Translations under genes and position numbers: made by a program
In this document: piece after piece, positions 8,866 to 17,505 of the stretch
Layout: each line of letters begins with the position of its first letter
Position numbering within the stretch: the first letter of the stretch is position 1
Notes under the pieces: model-generated
Database searches by the model: none
Seen by the model: only the letters and a program-made list of their open reading frames with translations
Told to the model about the DNA's origin: nothing
From: Labilithrix sp.
GTDB taxonomy: Bacteria > Myxococcota > Polyangia > Polyangiales > Polyangiaceae
Length of the DNA: 60,063 bases
NCBI GenBank assembly: GCA_028287035.1
Contig: JAQBQL010000049.1
Span: 1-60,063, forward strand
Direction of reading: 5' to 3'

Positions 8866-8968
8866 GGCGCGAGCGTACCAGGACGCCGTCGGCGCGGCAG
8901 CGCCAGGCTCACGAGCGGCCGCGAACGTGGGGCATGACGCCGGCGTCGCCCCGCCGTAGAGGCCAGGG

Positions 8969-10471
8969 ATGCACGACGACCACGCCGAGGACGAAGGCGT
9001 TCCCATGTCGCCGCCGCGGGCTTCCTCGGGCGTCGTCGGTCTCGACGACATCCTCGACGGGGGGTTCACCCGCGGTGACACGCACGTCCTCGACGGCGCG
9101 GGGGGCACCGGCAAGACCACGTTCGCGCTTCGATTCCTGCTGGCCGGCCGCGATGCCGGCGAGCGGTGCCTCTTCATCACGATGTCGCAGACCGAGCAGA
9201 GCCTGCGACGCATCGCGCGCTCTCACGGGTGGCCACTCACCGACATCGGGGTTCGTGAGCTCTTGCCGGGCATCGTCTCGGACGAGGTGGCCGTCGATCA
9301 GACCGTGCTGCACAGCGCCGATCTCGAGCTAGGGGAGCTCACGAGCGAGCTCCGCGCGCTCATCACCGAGACGAAGCCCGAGCGCGTGGTCATCGACTCG
9401 CTCGGAGTCCTCGGTCTCCTCGCGAACGACGCGACCCGCTATCACCGCGAGCTCGTGGCGCTCCGCCAGTTCCTCGTCGCGCGCGGATGCACGACGCTCT
9501 TCGTGAGCGAAGGCACGGGCGACGCTGCCACCGCGCGGCGCTCCGAGGAGTTCTATGGCACCTCCTCGAGCGTCATCCATCTCGAGCAGGAGCCCTCGCC
9601 GTACGGCGAGGTGCGGCGCCGCCTTCGCGTGCTCAAGATGCGCGCCGTCGCGTTCGCGACCGGCTTCCACAATTTTGCCATCCGACGCGGACGCCTCGAC
9701 GTGTTCGCGCGGCTCCATGCGTCGGAGGCCTGCTACTCGGACTTCGAGACGCTGCCGAGCGGCAACGCGCAGCTCGATGGCCTGCTCGGCGGCGGCCTCG
9801 AGAAGGGGACCGCCTGCCTCTTCGTCGGGCCGCCCGGAGCCGGCAAGAGCACGATCAGCACGCTCTTCGTCGCGGCAGCGGCGGCGCGGGGCGAGCAGGC
9901 GCGGGTCTTCCTCTTCGACGAACGCCCCGAGACGTACGCCGGCCGTGCCAAGGCGGTGGGCATGGACCTGGACGAGCACCTCGCCTCGGGGCGCGTCCAG
10001 CTGGACAAGCTGGACGGGTCGCGGATCACGGCGGGCGAGTTCTCCCATCACGTGCAGGAGGCGATCGAGAGCGGCGCGCGCACCATCGTGATCGACAGCC
10101 TCACCGGGTACTTCCACGCGATGGCCAACGCGTCCATGCTCGCCCTGCAGATGCACGAGCTGCTCGACTACGCGAGCCGTCGCGGCGTCCTCACCATGCT
10201 CCTCATCGCGCAGCCGGGCATGATGTCCGTCGGCTCGGCCCCCGAGGTCGACGTGAGCTACCTGTCCGACACCATCGTCGTGTTCCGCTCCTTCGAGGCC
10301 ATCGGCGAGATCCGGCGTTGCCTCGCGGCCGTGAAGAAGCGGCAGAGCGGCCATGACACCTCGATCCGGGAGTTGCTCATCGGCGACGGCAAGGTCGCGA
10401 TCTCCACCGAGCCGATGCGCGAGCTCCACGGCATGTTCGGAGGAGCCACGTCACGGACGGGCCCCTCGTGA
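8969..10471 (+). CDS. KaiC-like tandem RecA-type ATPase
   Basis: A 500-residue protein with two KaiC/RadA-type ATPase domains. The first has Walker A GAGGTGKTT (Lys49), a Walker B-like VVIDSLG and an ITMSQTE strand. The second has GPPGAGKST (Lys293), FLFDERPE, and TIVIDSLTGYF. Near the C-terminus, VSYLSDTI followed by SGHDTSIRELLI aligns by eye with the KaiC CII segment that carries the autophosphorylated Ser-Thr pair; the Ser is kept and the Thr is replaced by Tyr. No kaiA or kaiB gene is present, so a role in a circadian clock is unlikely. The GTG of the histidine kinase overlaps its stop by 4 nt, indicating an operon and a joint signalling role. An internal ATG at codon 13 is an alternative start. 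Confidence 0.9.
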   Translation: MHDDHAEDEGVPMSPPRASSGVVGLDDILDGGFTRGDTHVLDGAGGTGKTTFALRFLLAGRDAGERCLFITMSQTEQSLRRIARSHGWPLTDIGVRELLPGIVSDEVAVDQTVLHSADLELGELTSELRALITETKPERVVIDSLGVLGLLANDATRYHRELVALRQFLVARGCTTLFVSEGTGDAATARRSEEFYGTSSSVIHLEQEPSPYGEVRRRLRVLKMRAVAFATGFHNFAIRRGRLDVFARLHASEACYSDFETLPSGNAQLDGLLGGGLEKGTACLFVGPPGAGKSTISTLFVAAAAARGEQARVFLFDERPETYAGRAKAVGMDLDEHLASGRVQLDKLDGSRITAGEFSHHVQEAIESGARTIVIDSLTGYFHAMANASMLALQMHELLDYASRRGVLTMLLIAQPGMMSVGSAPEVDVSYLSDTIVVFRSFEAIGEIRRCLAAVKKRQSGHDTSIRELLIGDGKVAISTEPMRELHGMFGGATSRTGPS

Positions 10472-11676
10472 GCGCGACTCCGCGGCCGGAGGGGTGCGTG
10501 CTGGTCGCCGCGCCCGTCGGACGCGACGCAGCGCTCCTCGCCCGCGTCCTCCAGCGCGCCGGGATCGCCGCCCACGTCTGCACCAGCCTGCGCGACGTGG
10601 CGGCACGTGTCGACACGAGCGTGGGCGCTCTCCTCGTCACCGATCACGCCCTCGTGACCGACGACGTCACCGAGCTCCTCGCGACGCTCGCCGCGCAGCC
10701 GCCCTGGGCGGACGTGCCGCTGGTGCTCCTCGCGAGCCGTGATTTCGGGTGGGGGCCGGGCGCCGGTCCGGGCGTCCTCGCGCGCCTCCGCGGCCATGCC
10801 AACCTCGTCGTCGTGGAGCGGCCCGCGCGGGGACAGTACCTCATCAGCGCGGTGCAGGCCGCCCTTCGGGGGCGTGAGCGGCAGTACGAGGTGCGCGACT
10901 TGATCCACGAGGCGCAGATCGCCCGGGAAGCGGCCGAGCAAGCGCATCGCAGCGCGAGTCTCGCGTCGGCGGCCAAGGACGTGTTCCTCGCGAACGTCTC
11001 GCACGAGCTGCGCACGCCCGCTGCGGCGACGCTCCTGTGGACCAGGCTGCTCGCCGAGGGCCGTCTGCCCGCGCACATGCAAGCGCGCGCCTTCGACGCG
11101 ATCGCCGGGAGCGCGCGCCTCCAGTCCAAGCTGATCGAGGATCTCCTCGACCAGTCGCGCATCGATGCCGGCGCGCTGTCGCTGGATACCTCCGCGATCG
11201 ACGTCGGCACCGTCCTCGGAGCTGCCACGGGCATCCTCGCGCCCATCGCGCGTGCCAAGGGGGTCGCCCTGGTGCCCGGCCCGCCGCTCCCGCGCTGCTG
11301 GGTGAACGGCGACCCCGATCGTCTCGAGCAGGTGTTCGTGAACATCCTCGGCAACGCCGTGAAGTTCACGCAGCCCGGCGGCTCCGTCTCGATCCGCATG
11401 TCGAGGCACGAGTCGGACGTGAGGATCGAGGTCGTCGACACCGGCGCGGGCATCAGCCCCGAGCTCCTGCCCAGCGTGTTCGATCGCTTCCGTCGTGGCG
11501 GCGACGGCGGGGCCCGCGAGGCCGGCCTCGGTCTCGGCCTCGCCATCGCGAAGCACGTCGTCGACCTCCACCAGGGGAGGCTGACCGCGTCGAGCGCCGG
11601 CGAAGGTCATGGCGCGACGTTCGTGGTCGATCTGCCCTCGTGCCCCGCACCTGCCGCCGTTTCGCGGAAGGGCTAG
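10468..11676 (+). CDS. cytoplasmic histidine kinase with N-terminal receiver-like domain
   Basis: A 402-residue kinase with no membrane segment. Residues about 9-130 look like a degenerate receiver-type domain (VLVAAPVGRDAALLARVL...) without a convincing phosphoacceptor Asp. A helical linker leads to the HisKA H-box VSHELRTP (His179). The HATPase domain follows, with the N-box NILGNAVKF, G1 DTGAGI and G2 GLGLGLAI. It should autophosphorylate on His179 and pass phosphate to a receiver, most simply the C-terminal receiver of the next gene. The GTG start overlaps the KaiC-like gene, and the following gene begins 12 nt after its stop. The KaiC-like ATPase may be its input; that is inference from the operon. 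Confidence 0.9.
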   Translation: MSATPRPEGCVLVAAPVGRDAALLARVLQRAGIAAHVCTSLRDVAARVDTSVGALLVTDHALVTDDVTELLATLAAQPPWADVPLVLLASRDFGWGPGAGPGVLARLRGHANLVVVERPARGQYLISAVQAALRGRERQYEVRDLIHEAQIAREAAEQAHRSASLASAAKDVFLANVSHELRTPAAATLLWTRLLAEGRLPAHMQARAFDAIAGSARLQSKLIEDLLDQSRIDAGALSLDTSAIDVGTVLGAATGILAPIARAKGVALVPGPPLPRCWVNGDPDRLEQVFVNILGNAVKFTQPGGSVSIRMSRHESDVRIEVVDTGAGISPELLPSVFDRFRRGGDGGAREAGLGLGLAIAKHVVDLHQGRLTASSAGEGHGATFVVDLPSCPAPAAVSRKG

Positions 11677-11688
11677 GATGGCGCCGCG

Positions 11689-12774
11689 ATGAAGGTCCCC
11701 CCCGCCAACGTGTCGTCACCGCGCGCGTGGGCTGCTTCACGTTCGAGCGTCCGTGTGGTCGTCGTCGCCACCTCGGCGGGCGGCCTTCACGCGCTGCGCG
11801 AGCTGCTCGGGCGGCTTCCCGCGACGTTCCCGGCGGCAATCGTGGTGGTGCAGCATCGCGGGCCGACCGAGCTGCCGCTCCAGGAGGCGGTCCTCCAGCC
11901 GGCCACCGAGCTCCGCGTGCGTGTCGCGAGGGACGGAGACATCCTCGAGGCCGGCCACGTCTACGTGTGCCCGGCCGGCTTCCACGCGGTCACGGAGCAC
12001 ACCCTCCGGCTGGTCGACGGACCGAAGATGGAGCACGTGCGTCCCTCGGCCGATGTGCTCCTGAAGTCTGCAGCGCTCGCCTACGGCGACAATGCGATCG
12101 GCGTGGTGCTGACGGGCAAGGGGACGGACGGCACGCTCGGCGCCGGCGCGATCGTCGCGGCCGGCGGCCAGATCATCACGCAGGACCCGCTCACCGCGGC
12201 GCATCCGTCGATGCCGGCGGCGGCCACCGCGCGGGGCCGTCCGAGCGCGGTGCTGCCCCTCGCCGAGATCGCCGGCGCGCTCTGTACGATGCTCGGCGTC
12301 CCACCGGCGGACCCGCGGCCACGACCGATCGCCGCCGGGCCGCGCATCCGTGTGCTCCTCGTCGACGATCACCGCATCATCCTCGACGGCCTGAAGGCAC
12401 TGCTTGACGCGGAGCCCGACCTGGAGGTCGTCGGCGAGGCGGAGGACAGTGACCGCGCCGTCGCGCTGGCCGCCGAGCTCGCGCCGGACGTCGTCCTGAT
12501 GGACCTCGGCCTGCCCGGCCGCAACGGCGTGGACGCGACGGCCCGGATCAGGGCGCTCCGCCCGGCCACCCAGGTCGTGATCCTCACCGCGTTCGTCGAC
12601 GTGGGCCGTGCCGGCGAGGCGCTCGGTGCCGGAGTGCTCGGCATCCTCACGAAGGACGCCGCCTACGACCACGTCTCCGCGGCCGTCCGGGCGGCCCACG
12701 CCGGTCACCGCTACTTCAGCCCGCGCGTCGCGTCGCTCGTGCAACGCCTCCCGCACGGCGCTCCGAAGCCCTGA
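11689..12774 (+). CDS. CheB-type methylesterase fused to a C-terminal response receiver
   Basis: A 361-residue two-domain protein. Residues 21-200 form a CheB methylesterase/deamidase domain with the catalytic Ser in ATSAGG (Ser29), His in VQHRG (His56) and Asp in LTGKGTDG (Asp147). Residues 219-345 form a NarL-like receiver with an acidic pair (Asp226-Asp227), phosphoacceptor Asp272 in LMDLGLPG, the conserved Thr in ILTAF and Lys322. No DNA-binding HTH follows the receiver. Canonical CheB has the receiver first and the esterase second, so the order is reversed here. There are no methyl-accepting receptor or other che genes in the window. It probably receives phosphate from the upstream kinase. 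Its esterase substrate is unknown. Confidence 0.88.
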   Translation: MKVPPANVSSPRAWAASRSSVRVVVVATSAGGLHALRELLGRLPATFPAAIVVVQHRGPTELPLQEAVLQPATELRVRVARDGDILEAGHVYVCPAGFHAVTEHTLRLVDGPKMEHVRPSADVLLKSAALAYGDNAIGVVLTGKGTDGTLGAGAIVAAGGQIITQDPLTAAHPSMPAAATARGRPSAVLPLAEIAGALCTMLGVPPADPRPRPIAAGPRIRVLLVDDHRIILDGLKALLDAEPDLEVVGEAEDSDRAVALAAELAPDVVLMDLGLPGRNGVDATARIRALRPATQVVILTAFVDVGRAGEALGAGVLGILTKDAAYDHVSAAVRAAHAGHRYFSPRVASLVQRLPHGAPKP

Positions 12775-12778
12775 CCGG

Positions 12779-14689
12779 TCAGCCCCACTCGGTCTTCTGG
12801 ACGACGGGCAGCTGCAGCGCCCGCTCCCGATCGAGATCGAGGTTGCCCACGTGGAGGCTGAGGGGCGTCTGCACCCACTTGTAGATCGACTGCGTGAAGA
12901 GGCGCGCGAACCGCGCCGCCCACGCGTCGACCGCGGCCGCCTCGTACTCGGGGAACATCACGCGGAGCACCTCGCGGACCTCCGACGGCGACATCTTCTC
13001 GCCCGCGTAGAGCGCGAAGCAGGCGTCGAGCACGGGGAAGGGCATCAGCTCCTTCTCGTCTTCCTGGTCGTCGGCGAGCTCGGCGCTGGCCGGCTTCTCG
13101 AGGGTCAGCTTGATGCCGGGGAGGCCGGTCGTCTCGAGCAGGTAGTCGAGCAGGTAGTTCACGACCGTCTTCGGCACGTTGGCGATGACGCTGAGCGCGC
13201 CCTCCATGTCGCCGCCGATCGTCGTGTACCCGACCGCCTTCTCGCTCATGTTGCTGGTCTGGAGGAACAGGCCGCTCGCGCTGTTCGCCCACGTCCACAT
13301 GCGCTGCGCACGGATGCGCGCCTGGATGTTCTGGCGCGCGGCGGGCGTCGTCTTCTCGCCGGGCTGGAGCATTGCCTCGATCTTGGCGAGCTCGGGCTCG
13401 AACGCGTCGTCGATGGAGACGACGACGAACGGGGCGTCGAAGTCGGCGGCGGCCTGGGCGGCGGCCGCTTCCGTCTGCTTCGACGAGTAGCGGGACGGCA
13501 TGAAGAAGGCGCGGAGGATCTCCCTCGCCTTCCGCTTGCGGTCATCGGGCGAGAGGTCGGCGTAGCGGCGGTCGATCCACCGGCGCGCGAGGTACAGGCA
13601 GAGCAGGCTGTCGCGGCCGCCGGAGAGGGCAACGCCGATCGTCTTGAACGCGCCGGTCTTCTCGAAGTAGTCGCCGAGGCCGAGCGCCAGCGCATCGAGC
13701 AGCTCCTCGCAGAAATCGACGCGCGGCACGCCCGGAAGGATCCCGGCCGCGGGCAGGAGGAAGCTCTTGCCGGGCGGCGCCGGGTACGTGAGCGTCGAGC
13801 GCCCCTTCACGGTGGGCGTCTCGCTCTTCACGCGCCGGATGAGCGGCGCGACCGCCGCGAACGCGAGCTGGTCGCCGCGCCACGTGCTGTTCTCGTTCCG
13901 CAGCCGCAGCGTGCGATCGAGGTCGAGGTTGACCGCCGAGAACCCGGCCTGGAAGCGCTTGCCGTCGAGCAGCATGCGCCCGTTCTGGGCGATGAAGCCG
14001 CCGCCGTCGAACACGAGCCCGTCGTTCGCGCCGACCAGGTTCGCGTACGCGATCGTGCACTGGTTGTCGTTCGCGCGCGTGTTGATCATCTCGCGCCGCG
14101 TACCGAAGACGCCGAGGCGGTACGGCGAGGCGGAGATGTTGAGGATGATCTCGGCGCCGGCATACGAGCGGCGGCGCATCGGACCGTCGGGGCTCCACAG
14201 GTCCTCGCACACGTCGAGCGCCACCGTGCCGAAGTCGAGGTCGAAGATCAGGTCGCCGAACGGCACGCCGTGGATCTCGTCCTGCAGGCCGGCGGTGCCC
14301 TGCGCGAACACGCGCGCCTCGTAGAAGATGCCGTACGTCGGCAGCTTCTCCTTGGGCACGACGCCGAGGATCTTTCCGCCATGCACGAGCGCCGCGCTGT
14401 TGTAGAGGTGCGAGCCGCGCGCGACGCTGAGCCCGATCGCGAACACCGCCTCGAGCGAGGACGTCTCCTTCGCGAACCGCACCAGCTCCTCCCACTGGCA
14501 CGCGATGAAGGCCCGCCACTGCGCGAGGTCCTCGGGCGCGTAGCCGCCGACGAGCTGCTCGTTGAGGACCACGATCGTCGCCCCGTCCGCGGCGGCTGCC
14601 CGCGCGACCTCGAGCGCCCGATCCACGTTGGATTTCACGGCGCCGACCGTTGCGTTGACGCTGCCGATGGCGATTCGAATGAGCCTCAT
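12779..14689 (-). CDS. nadE: glutamine-dependent NAD+ synthetase
   Basis: Makes NAD+ from nicotinic-acid adenine dinucleotide, ATP and glutamine. This is a 636-residue two-domain enzyme. The N-terminal nitrilase-type glutaminase (residues 1-280) has its Glu-Lys-Cys triad in VLNEQ (Glu44), PKEKLPTYG (Lys115) and DVCEDLW (Cys161). The C-terminal PP-loop synthetase has the SGGRDS phosphate loop, followed by QTSNMSEK and GYTTIGGDMEGA. The length fits the long, glutamine-using form. ATG 14689 was chosen because the typical N-terminus MRLIRIAIG starts there; the upstream frame is antisense to the deacetylase. It converges with the CheB-receiver gene with only 4 bp between. nadD is also in the window, 15 kb away. 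Confidence 0.95.
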   Translation of the reverse strand: MRLIRIAIGSVNATVGAVKSNVDRALEVARAAAADGATIVVLNEQLVGGYAPEDLAQWRAFIACQWEELVRFAKETSSLEAVFAIGLSVARGSHLYNSAALVHGGKILGVVPKEKLPTYGIFYEARVFAQGTAGLQDEIHGVPFGDLIFDLDFGTVALDVCEDLWSPDGPMRRRSYAGAEIILNISASPYRLGVFGTRREMINTRANDNQCTIAYANLVGANDGLVFDGGGFIAQNGRMLLDGKRFQAGFSAVNLDLDRTLRLRNENSTWRGDQLAFAAVAPLIRRVKSETPTVKGRSTLTYPAPPGKSFLLPAAGILPGVPRVDFCEELLDALALGLGDYFEKTGAFKTIGVALSGGRDSLLCLYLARRWIDRRYADLSPDDRKRKAREILRAFFMPSRYSSKQTEAAAAQAAADFDAPFVVVSIDDAFEPELAKIEAMLQPGEKTTPAARQNIQARIRAQRMWTWANSASGLFLQTSNMSEKAVGYTTIGGDMEGALSVIANVPKTVVNYLLDYLLETTGLPGIKLTLEKPASAELADDQEDEKELMPFPVLDACFALYAGEKMSPSEVREVLRVMFPEYEAAAVDAWAARFARLFTQSIYKWVQTPLSLHVGNLDLDRERALQLPVVQKTEWG

Positions 14690-14756
14690 GTCGGGTGCCT
14701 TCTCCCTGCGAACGTAGGCGCTACCGAGCCCCCGGGACAAGCCGTTCGAGCGCCGC

Positions 14757-15650
14757 TCACGCGTAAGCGCGGACGAGACCCTGGAACACGCCCACGTGAC
14801 CACGGATGCTGCTCTCGATGTCCTTGCCGTACCCGCCGCCCAGCGTGACCACGAGCGGAACGCCGAGGCGGCGCGCGGTCGCGAACACCGCGGCGTCACG
14901 GCGCGCCAGTCCCTCGTGCGTGAGCGACATGCGCCCGAGGCGGTCGCCCCGCAGCGCGTCCACGCCGGACTGGAAGAACACGACGTCGGGACGATGGGCC
15001 GCGATGCGCTCGAGCGCGGGCGCGAGCGCCGCCAGGTACTCCTCGTCCTCGCAGCCGTCGGGGAGGCCGACGTCGTGCGTGCTCGTCTCCTTCTGGAACG
15101 GGTAGTTCTTCTGGCCGTGCAGGCTGAGCGTGTAGACGAGCGGGTCGCCCGCGAAGATCGCCGCGGTGCCGTTGCCCTGGTGGACGTCGAGATCGACGAT
15201 CGCCGCCCGCGCAAGGCCATGATCCCGGCGCGCCACCATGACCGCGATGGCGATGTCGTTGAACACGCAGAAGCCCTCGCCGCGATCGCGGAATGCGTGG
15301 TGGGTTCCGCCCGCGAGATGCCCCGCCGCGCCGTGCTGCGCCGCCCAGGCGAGCGCGGCCAGCGTGCCGCCGGCGCTGCGCATCGCGCGGACCACGAGCG
15401 AGTCGGACCACGGGAAACCGAGGCGCCGGATCGCCGCGACCTCGAGCGTGCCGTCGCGCACCTGACGGACGTACGCAGGGTCGTGCACGAGCTCGATGTC
15501 CTCGACCGACGCCGTGGGTCCGAGCATGAGCGCGTCCGCTCCGAAGGAATGGTCGAGCGCGCGCTTGATGCGCTCGTACTTGCCGAGCGGGAACTTGTGC
15601 CCCGCCGGAAGCATGAGGTGGTGGACGTTCTCGGTGTAGACGAGGCGCAT
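14757..15650 (-). CDS. histone-deacetylase-family (HDAC-like) zinc deacetylase
   Basis: A 297-residue amidohydrolase of the class I/II HDAC, acetylpolyamine and acetoin-utilisation family. The paired catalytic histidines lie in GGTHHAF (His117-His118). Zinc ligands are in DLDVHQGNGT (Asp155, His157) and SGVDAL (Asp231). The transition-state Tyr is kept in LGGGYG. Bacterial members remove acetyl groups from small amines or protein lysines; which applies here cannot be told. It is transcribed in the same direction as nadE, 67 bp upstream of it. That is suggestive but not proof of co-transcription. Confidence 0.9.
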   Translation of the reverse strand: MRLVYTENVHHLMLPAGHKFPLGKYERIKRALDHSFGADALMLGPTASVEDIELVHDPAYVRQVRDGTLEVAAIRRLGFPWSDSLVVRAMRSAGGTLAALAWAAQHGAAGHLAGGTHHAFRDRGEGFCVFNDIAIAVMVARRDHGLARAAIVDLDVHQGNGTAAIFAGDPLVYTLSLHGQKNYPFQKETSTHDVGLPDGCEDEEYLAALAPALERIAAHRPDVVFFQSGVDALRGDRLGRMSLTHEGLARRDAAVFATARRLGVPLVVTLGGGYGKDIESSIRGHVGVFQGLVRAYA

Positions 15651-15682
15651 GGCGCTGACCCGGAGGTCTTAGCGCACGCGGT

Positions 15683-16738
15683 TCAATCGTGCTTCCGGCG
15701 CCGGATCCAGCCGTCGATCCGGGCGCGCGCCCGGTCGGGCTGTCCGGGGTCCGCGCCGCTGCCCTCGAAGCCCACGAGGTACACGTGGTTGTCGTACCAA
15801 CCCGTGACGAGCGCGTGCTTGCCGTCCGGATAGAGCGTGAGGCCGCTCGCGTGATCGAGGCCGGGCACCGCGTAGACGCGCGCCGTCCAGTCGGCGGCGT
15901 CGACGACGGTGACGCTGTTCGTCTCCTTGCCGTAGTCGGCCGACCAGATCCATTTCCCGTCCCGCGAGACCTCGATGGTCTTCGGCGAGCTGCCGACGTG
16001 CAGCGCGTGCACGACCTTCTCCGTCGCGAGGTCGACGGCGTGCAGCATCGAGTCGTGGTAGCAGCTCACGAGGAGCAGCTTCTCGTCGACGGTCAGCGTG
16101 AGGTGCCGGGGGATCGGGCACACCTCGAAGCGATGATGCTCGGCGAGGTCCTGGCCGCGGAAGACGTCGACCGACGCGCCGTTGAAGTTGGCGACGTACA
16201 GCGTGCCGCCTCTCGTCATCACCATGCCGCGCGGGTTCTTGCCGGCGGGGAGCGTGCGGACGACCTTGCCGGTCGCGATGTCGATCTGCGTCACCGAATC
16301 GCCGGACCAGTTCGCGGCGAAGAGCTGCGTGCCGTCCGGCGAGAGCACGAGGATCTTCGGGTGCGCGCCGGTCGCGATCTCGCGCGTCACTCGCTTCGAC
16401 CGGACGTCGATGAGCTGCACGCTGTTCCGGAGGAAGTTCGAGGCGTAGATGGTCGCGCCGTCGGGCGAGAGCACGCTCTCGACGACGTTGCCGGGAAGAT
16501 CGATCGTGCCGAGGGGCGCGAGCGAAACGGCGTCGATGATCTCGATGTTCTTGCCGTTCGACTGGCCGAAGTTCGTGACGTACGCGCGGGTGCCGTCCGG
16601 CGAGAGGCTGACGCCCTTCGGCATCGAGCCGGTCGGCGCGACCGCCTGCACCTCGAGCAGCGGCGGCTGCGCGCTGGCGGGAACGGAGGCGAGGAGCCCC
16701 GCGGCGGCGAGCGTCCCCGCCGCGAGCGCGCGGATCAC
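15683..16738 (-). CDS. exported YVTN-type beta-propeller protein
   Basis: A 351-residue protein with a cleavable signal peptide (AxA site near residue 23), so periplasmic or secreted. The rest is a seven-bladed propeller built from YVTN-type repeats such as SPDGTRAYVTNFG, SPDGATIYASNF, SPDGTQLFAANW and TRGGTLYVANF, spaced about 42-45 residues apart. These proteins usually act as binding platforms, and some are lactonases or surface antigens; no active-site residues can be assigned. Its start overlaps the stop of the lytic transglycosylase by 4 nt, so the two form an operon and may work together on the wall. Confidence 0.88.
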   Translation of the reverse strand: MIRALAAGTLAAAGLLASVPASAQPPLLEVQAVAPTGSMPKGVSLSPDGTRAYVTNFGQSNGKNIEIIDAVSLAPLGTIDLPGNVVESVLSPDGATIYASNFLRNSVQLIDVRSKRVTREIATGAHPKILVLSPDGTQLFAANWSGDSVTQIDIATGKVVRTLPAGKNPRGMVMTRGGTLYVANFNGASVDVFRGQDLAEHHRFEVCPIPRHLTLTVDEKLLLVSCYHDSMLHAVDLATEKVVHALHVGSSPKTIEVSRDGKWIWSADYGKETNSVTVVDAADWTARVYAVPGLDHASGLTLYPDGKHALVTGWYDNHVYLVGFEGSGADPGQPDRARARIDGWIRRRKHD

Positions 16739-17451
16739 GGCGGGGCCGAGGCCGCCGGAGCCGTGACCACGGGCGGGGCCGCCGGCTGCGCCCAGGGCAG
16801 GCTCGCCTCGACCGCGTCCGGGATGGTGCGGTAGCGCCGGTAGAACAGCGAGACCTTCACCACGTAGTCCTTCGTCTGCGCGTAGGGCGGGATCCCGCCG
16901 TACTGCACGACCGCGCCCTCACCGGCGTTGTAGCCGGCGATGGTGAGGTCGAGATCGCCGTTGAACATGTTGGCGAGCACCCGGAGGTAGCGGACGCCGC
17001 CGAAGATGTTCTCGCGCGGATCGTTGATGTCACGCACCTGCATGCGCTCCGCCGTCTCCGGCATGAGCTGCATGAGCCCGCGCGCGCCGGCGTAGCTGAC
17101 GGCGCGCGGGTCGTAGTCGCTCTCCACCTTGATGACCGCGCGCACGAGCGGCTCGGGGATCTGGTAGAGCGCCGCCGCCTGCTTGATGTGCTCGTCGAAG
17201 CGCGTGTAACGCGCCGGATCGCGGTCCTGGGGCGCGAATGGCACGACGCCGGGACGCGGGGTCGTGCTGCTGCTGCCGCTGCCGCCCTTGATGTAGACCT
17301 TCGCCGCCGGGTTGCCGGAGGGCCGGTTCGTGAAGTGCACGACGCCGTCCGCATCCGTCCACTGGTAGATGTCGGCACGCGCCTGCGCGGCCACGAGCGC
17401 CCCGCCCGCGAACACCAGCGCGGCGCAACCACGTTTCCAGCCGGATCCCAT
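16735..17451 (-). CDS. lytic transglycosylase with N-terminal DUF4124
   Basis: Cleaves peptidoglycan glycan strands to give 1,6-anhydro-muropeptides. A 238-residue exported enzyme: signal peptide to about residue 26, a DUF4124 segment (IYQWTDADGVVHFTNRP) at about 27-60, a Ser/Pro linker, and an SLT domain from about 85. The catalytic Glu is Glu110 in VIKVESDYDP. The other family blocks, GLMQLMP and IAGYNAGEGAV, are present. ATG 17451 was chosen because it starts the signal peptide with a GGGGAAG site just upstream; a TTG 39 nt earlier is less likely. The downstream propeller gene overlaps by 4 nt. Confidence 0.92.
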   Translation of the reverse strand: MGSGWKRGCAALVFAGGALVAAQARADIYQWTDADGVVHFTNRPSGNPAAKVYIKGGSGSSSTTPRPGVVPFAPQDRDPARYTRFDEHIKQAAALYQIPEPLVRAVIKVESDYDPRAVSYAGARGLMQLMPETAERMQVRDINDPRENIFGGVRYLRVLANMFNGDLDLTIAGYNAGEGAVVQYGGIPPYAQTKDYVVKVSLFYRRYRTIPDAVEASLPWAQPAAPPVVTAPAASAPP

Positions 17452-17505
17452 CGCTTCCCCAATCGTGCCGGATCCGCGGCGCCGTTGCAACTTACGGCCG
17501 CGCGG

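Noticed and set aside
8969..10471. A circadian clock locus
   Set aside because: The ATPase is KaiC-like but there is no kaiA or kaiB and the phosphosite is altered.
14690..15220. Upstream extension of the nadE frame
   Set aside because: It is antisense or shifted-frame shadow of the deacetylase gene; family alignment starts at ATG 14689.
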